A stretch of 5,389 nucleotides of DNA from contig JADFXA010000170.1 in assembly GCA_015233755.1 (NCBI GenBank), positions 1 to 5,389 on the forward strand. The letters are read 5' to 3'. Below are positions 4,889 through 5,389 of the stretch, piece by piece. The translations under genes and the position numbers were made by a program. This DNA is from Desulfamplus sp. Its GTDB lineage: Bacteria > Desulfobacterota > Desulfobacteria > Desulfobacterales > Desulfobacteraceae. Under the pieces are notes generated by a model. It was not told where the DNA came from, made no database searches, and saw only the letters and a list, made by a program, of their open reading frames with translations. Every line of letters starts with the position of its first letter. Positions within the stretch are counted from its first letter, which is position 1.

Positions 4889-5389
4889 CTATTTTTTGTA
4901 AATATCATATTGTTCAAACATTACTAAACCAAAATCTTTAACTGTTTTAACTCGTGTCTCAACTTTACCACCTGCAGCATGAAAACTATCTCCGCCATCT
5001 TTATGTAAAAACCAATTTTTTTCACTCTTGGAATATTTAAAAGTTATAATCCTTGTCCATCGCCATGCGCTCCCTCCAAAATGTTCAACTGAAAAGCAGC
5101 CTTTTTTGATTGTTATATTGTTGAAAGGATCGCCAAGCATTCCGCCGCAATCAACACAATATACGGCATTGTCATTTTTTGCAGCGAGTTCATATAAACC
5201 GTCTGATTTTCCAATTAAAATATATAAAGGTCTTTTTTCAGGATGTTCAATCACATCCGAAGTTTTTTCTTCTCCATTTTTTTTCAATATCAAAATAATG
5301 TCATCAATACTGTCAAGATTAAGGTCTCCTTTTGTCATATTTAATACAGAGTAATTTTCAGGAATAAAACGAACGATCTTGTTGCAAAT
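4889..5389 (-). CDS. FG-GAP/VCBS-like protein, C-terminal part (5' end beyond the right edge)
   Basis: The minus-strand frame is open from the window edge to the TAG at 4889, 166 codons. The Met at 5338 is not the true start: it has no ribosome-binding site, and the frame continues upstream through FIPENYSVLN, which flows straight into GDLNLDSIDDIILIL. That segment is a calcium-loop-like FG-GAP/VCBS repeat, with aspartates spaced as in DxNxDxxxD. The rest contains YCVDCGGMLGDPF, a FSVEHFGGSAWRWTR block and FLHKDGGDSFH, a pattern I associate with uncharacterised exported or lipoprotein-like proteins. The Cys pair could form a disulfide if it is exported. A signal peptide, if any, lies outside the window. 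It is 136 bases upstream of the V4R gene on the same strand, but that gene seems to have its own promoter, so the two need not be linked. No biochemical function can be given. Confidence 0.75.
   Translation of the reverse strand: MCNKIVRFIPENYSVLNMTKGDLNLDSIDDIILILKKNGEEKTSDVIEHPEKRPLYILIGKSDGLYELAAKNDNAVYCVDCGGMLGDPFNNITIKKGCFSVEHFGGSAWRWTRIITFKYSKSEKNWFLHKDGGDSFHAAGGKVETRVKTVKDFGLVMFEQYDIYKK

Noticed and set aside
5028..5354. Plus-strand open frame of 108 codons
   Set aside because: It overlaps, on the other strand, the FG-GAP-like gene, whose motifs are clearly protein-like; it has no family features of its own.

Overview
The window is AT-rich DNA (roughly 35-40% GC by eye) from a Gram-negative-type bacterium. 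The protein styles fit Desulfobacterota or a related 'deltaproteobacterial' lineage best: a stand-alone V4R protein, a soluble hybrid kinase with HPt, a REC-HD-GYP regulator and a YkgJ-type cysteine-cluster protein. This placement is inferred from family resemblance, not proven.

Layout. The left edge (1-49, minus) holds the first codons of a transposase that looks like the IS630 family, followed by its presumed element end. Next to it is a 5'-truncated plus-strand remnant of a YkgJ-type cysteine-cluster gene, running to 614. It has lost its start and its first cysteine cluster, probably through the insertion or a rearrangement around it. From 615 to 713 lie two look-alike hairpins; the second, with a U-run, is a good minus-strand terminator.

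The core is a minus-strand operon of three signalling genes, read from right to left. First is a small cytoplasmic V4R-domain sensor (4225-4752). Eight bases later comes a 788-residue soluble hybrid histidine kinase (1850-4216) with HisKA, HATPase, REC and HPt domains. After 47 bases comes a REC-HD-GYP protein (714-1802), a likely cyclic-di-GMP phosphodiesterase. A promoter-like region with inverted repeats (about 4778-4856) lies upstream. The right edge (4889-5389, minus) is the C-terminal part of an unrelated, probably exported, FG-GAP-like protein.

How the parts fit together (inference). The V4R protein keeps a Cys-Glu-Cys-Cys set with exactly the spacing of the zinc site in the phenol-sensing domains of MopR/DmpR-type activators. 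The kinase has no recognisable ligand sensor or membrane segment. The simplest model is that ligand-bound V4R acts on the conserved N-terminal region of the kinase. Phosphate then passes H164 -> D468 -> H645 and on to D55 of the HD-GYP regulator, so a small (perhaps aromatic or hydrophobic) molecule would set the local c-di-GMP level. This gene set is the most interesting content of the window. Its individual domains are all known; the specific wiring is the part worth testing.
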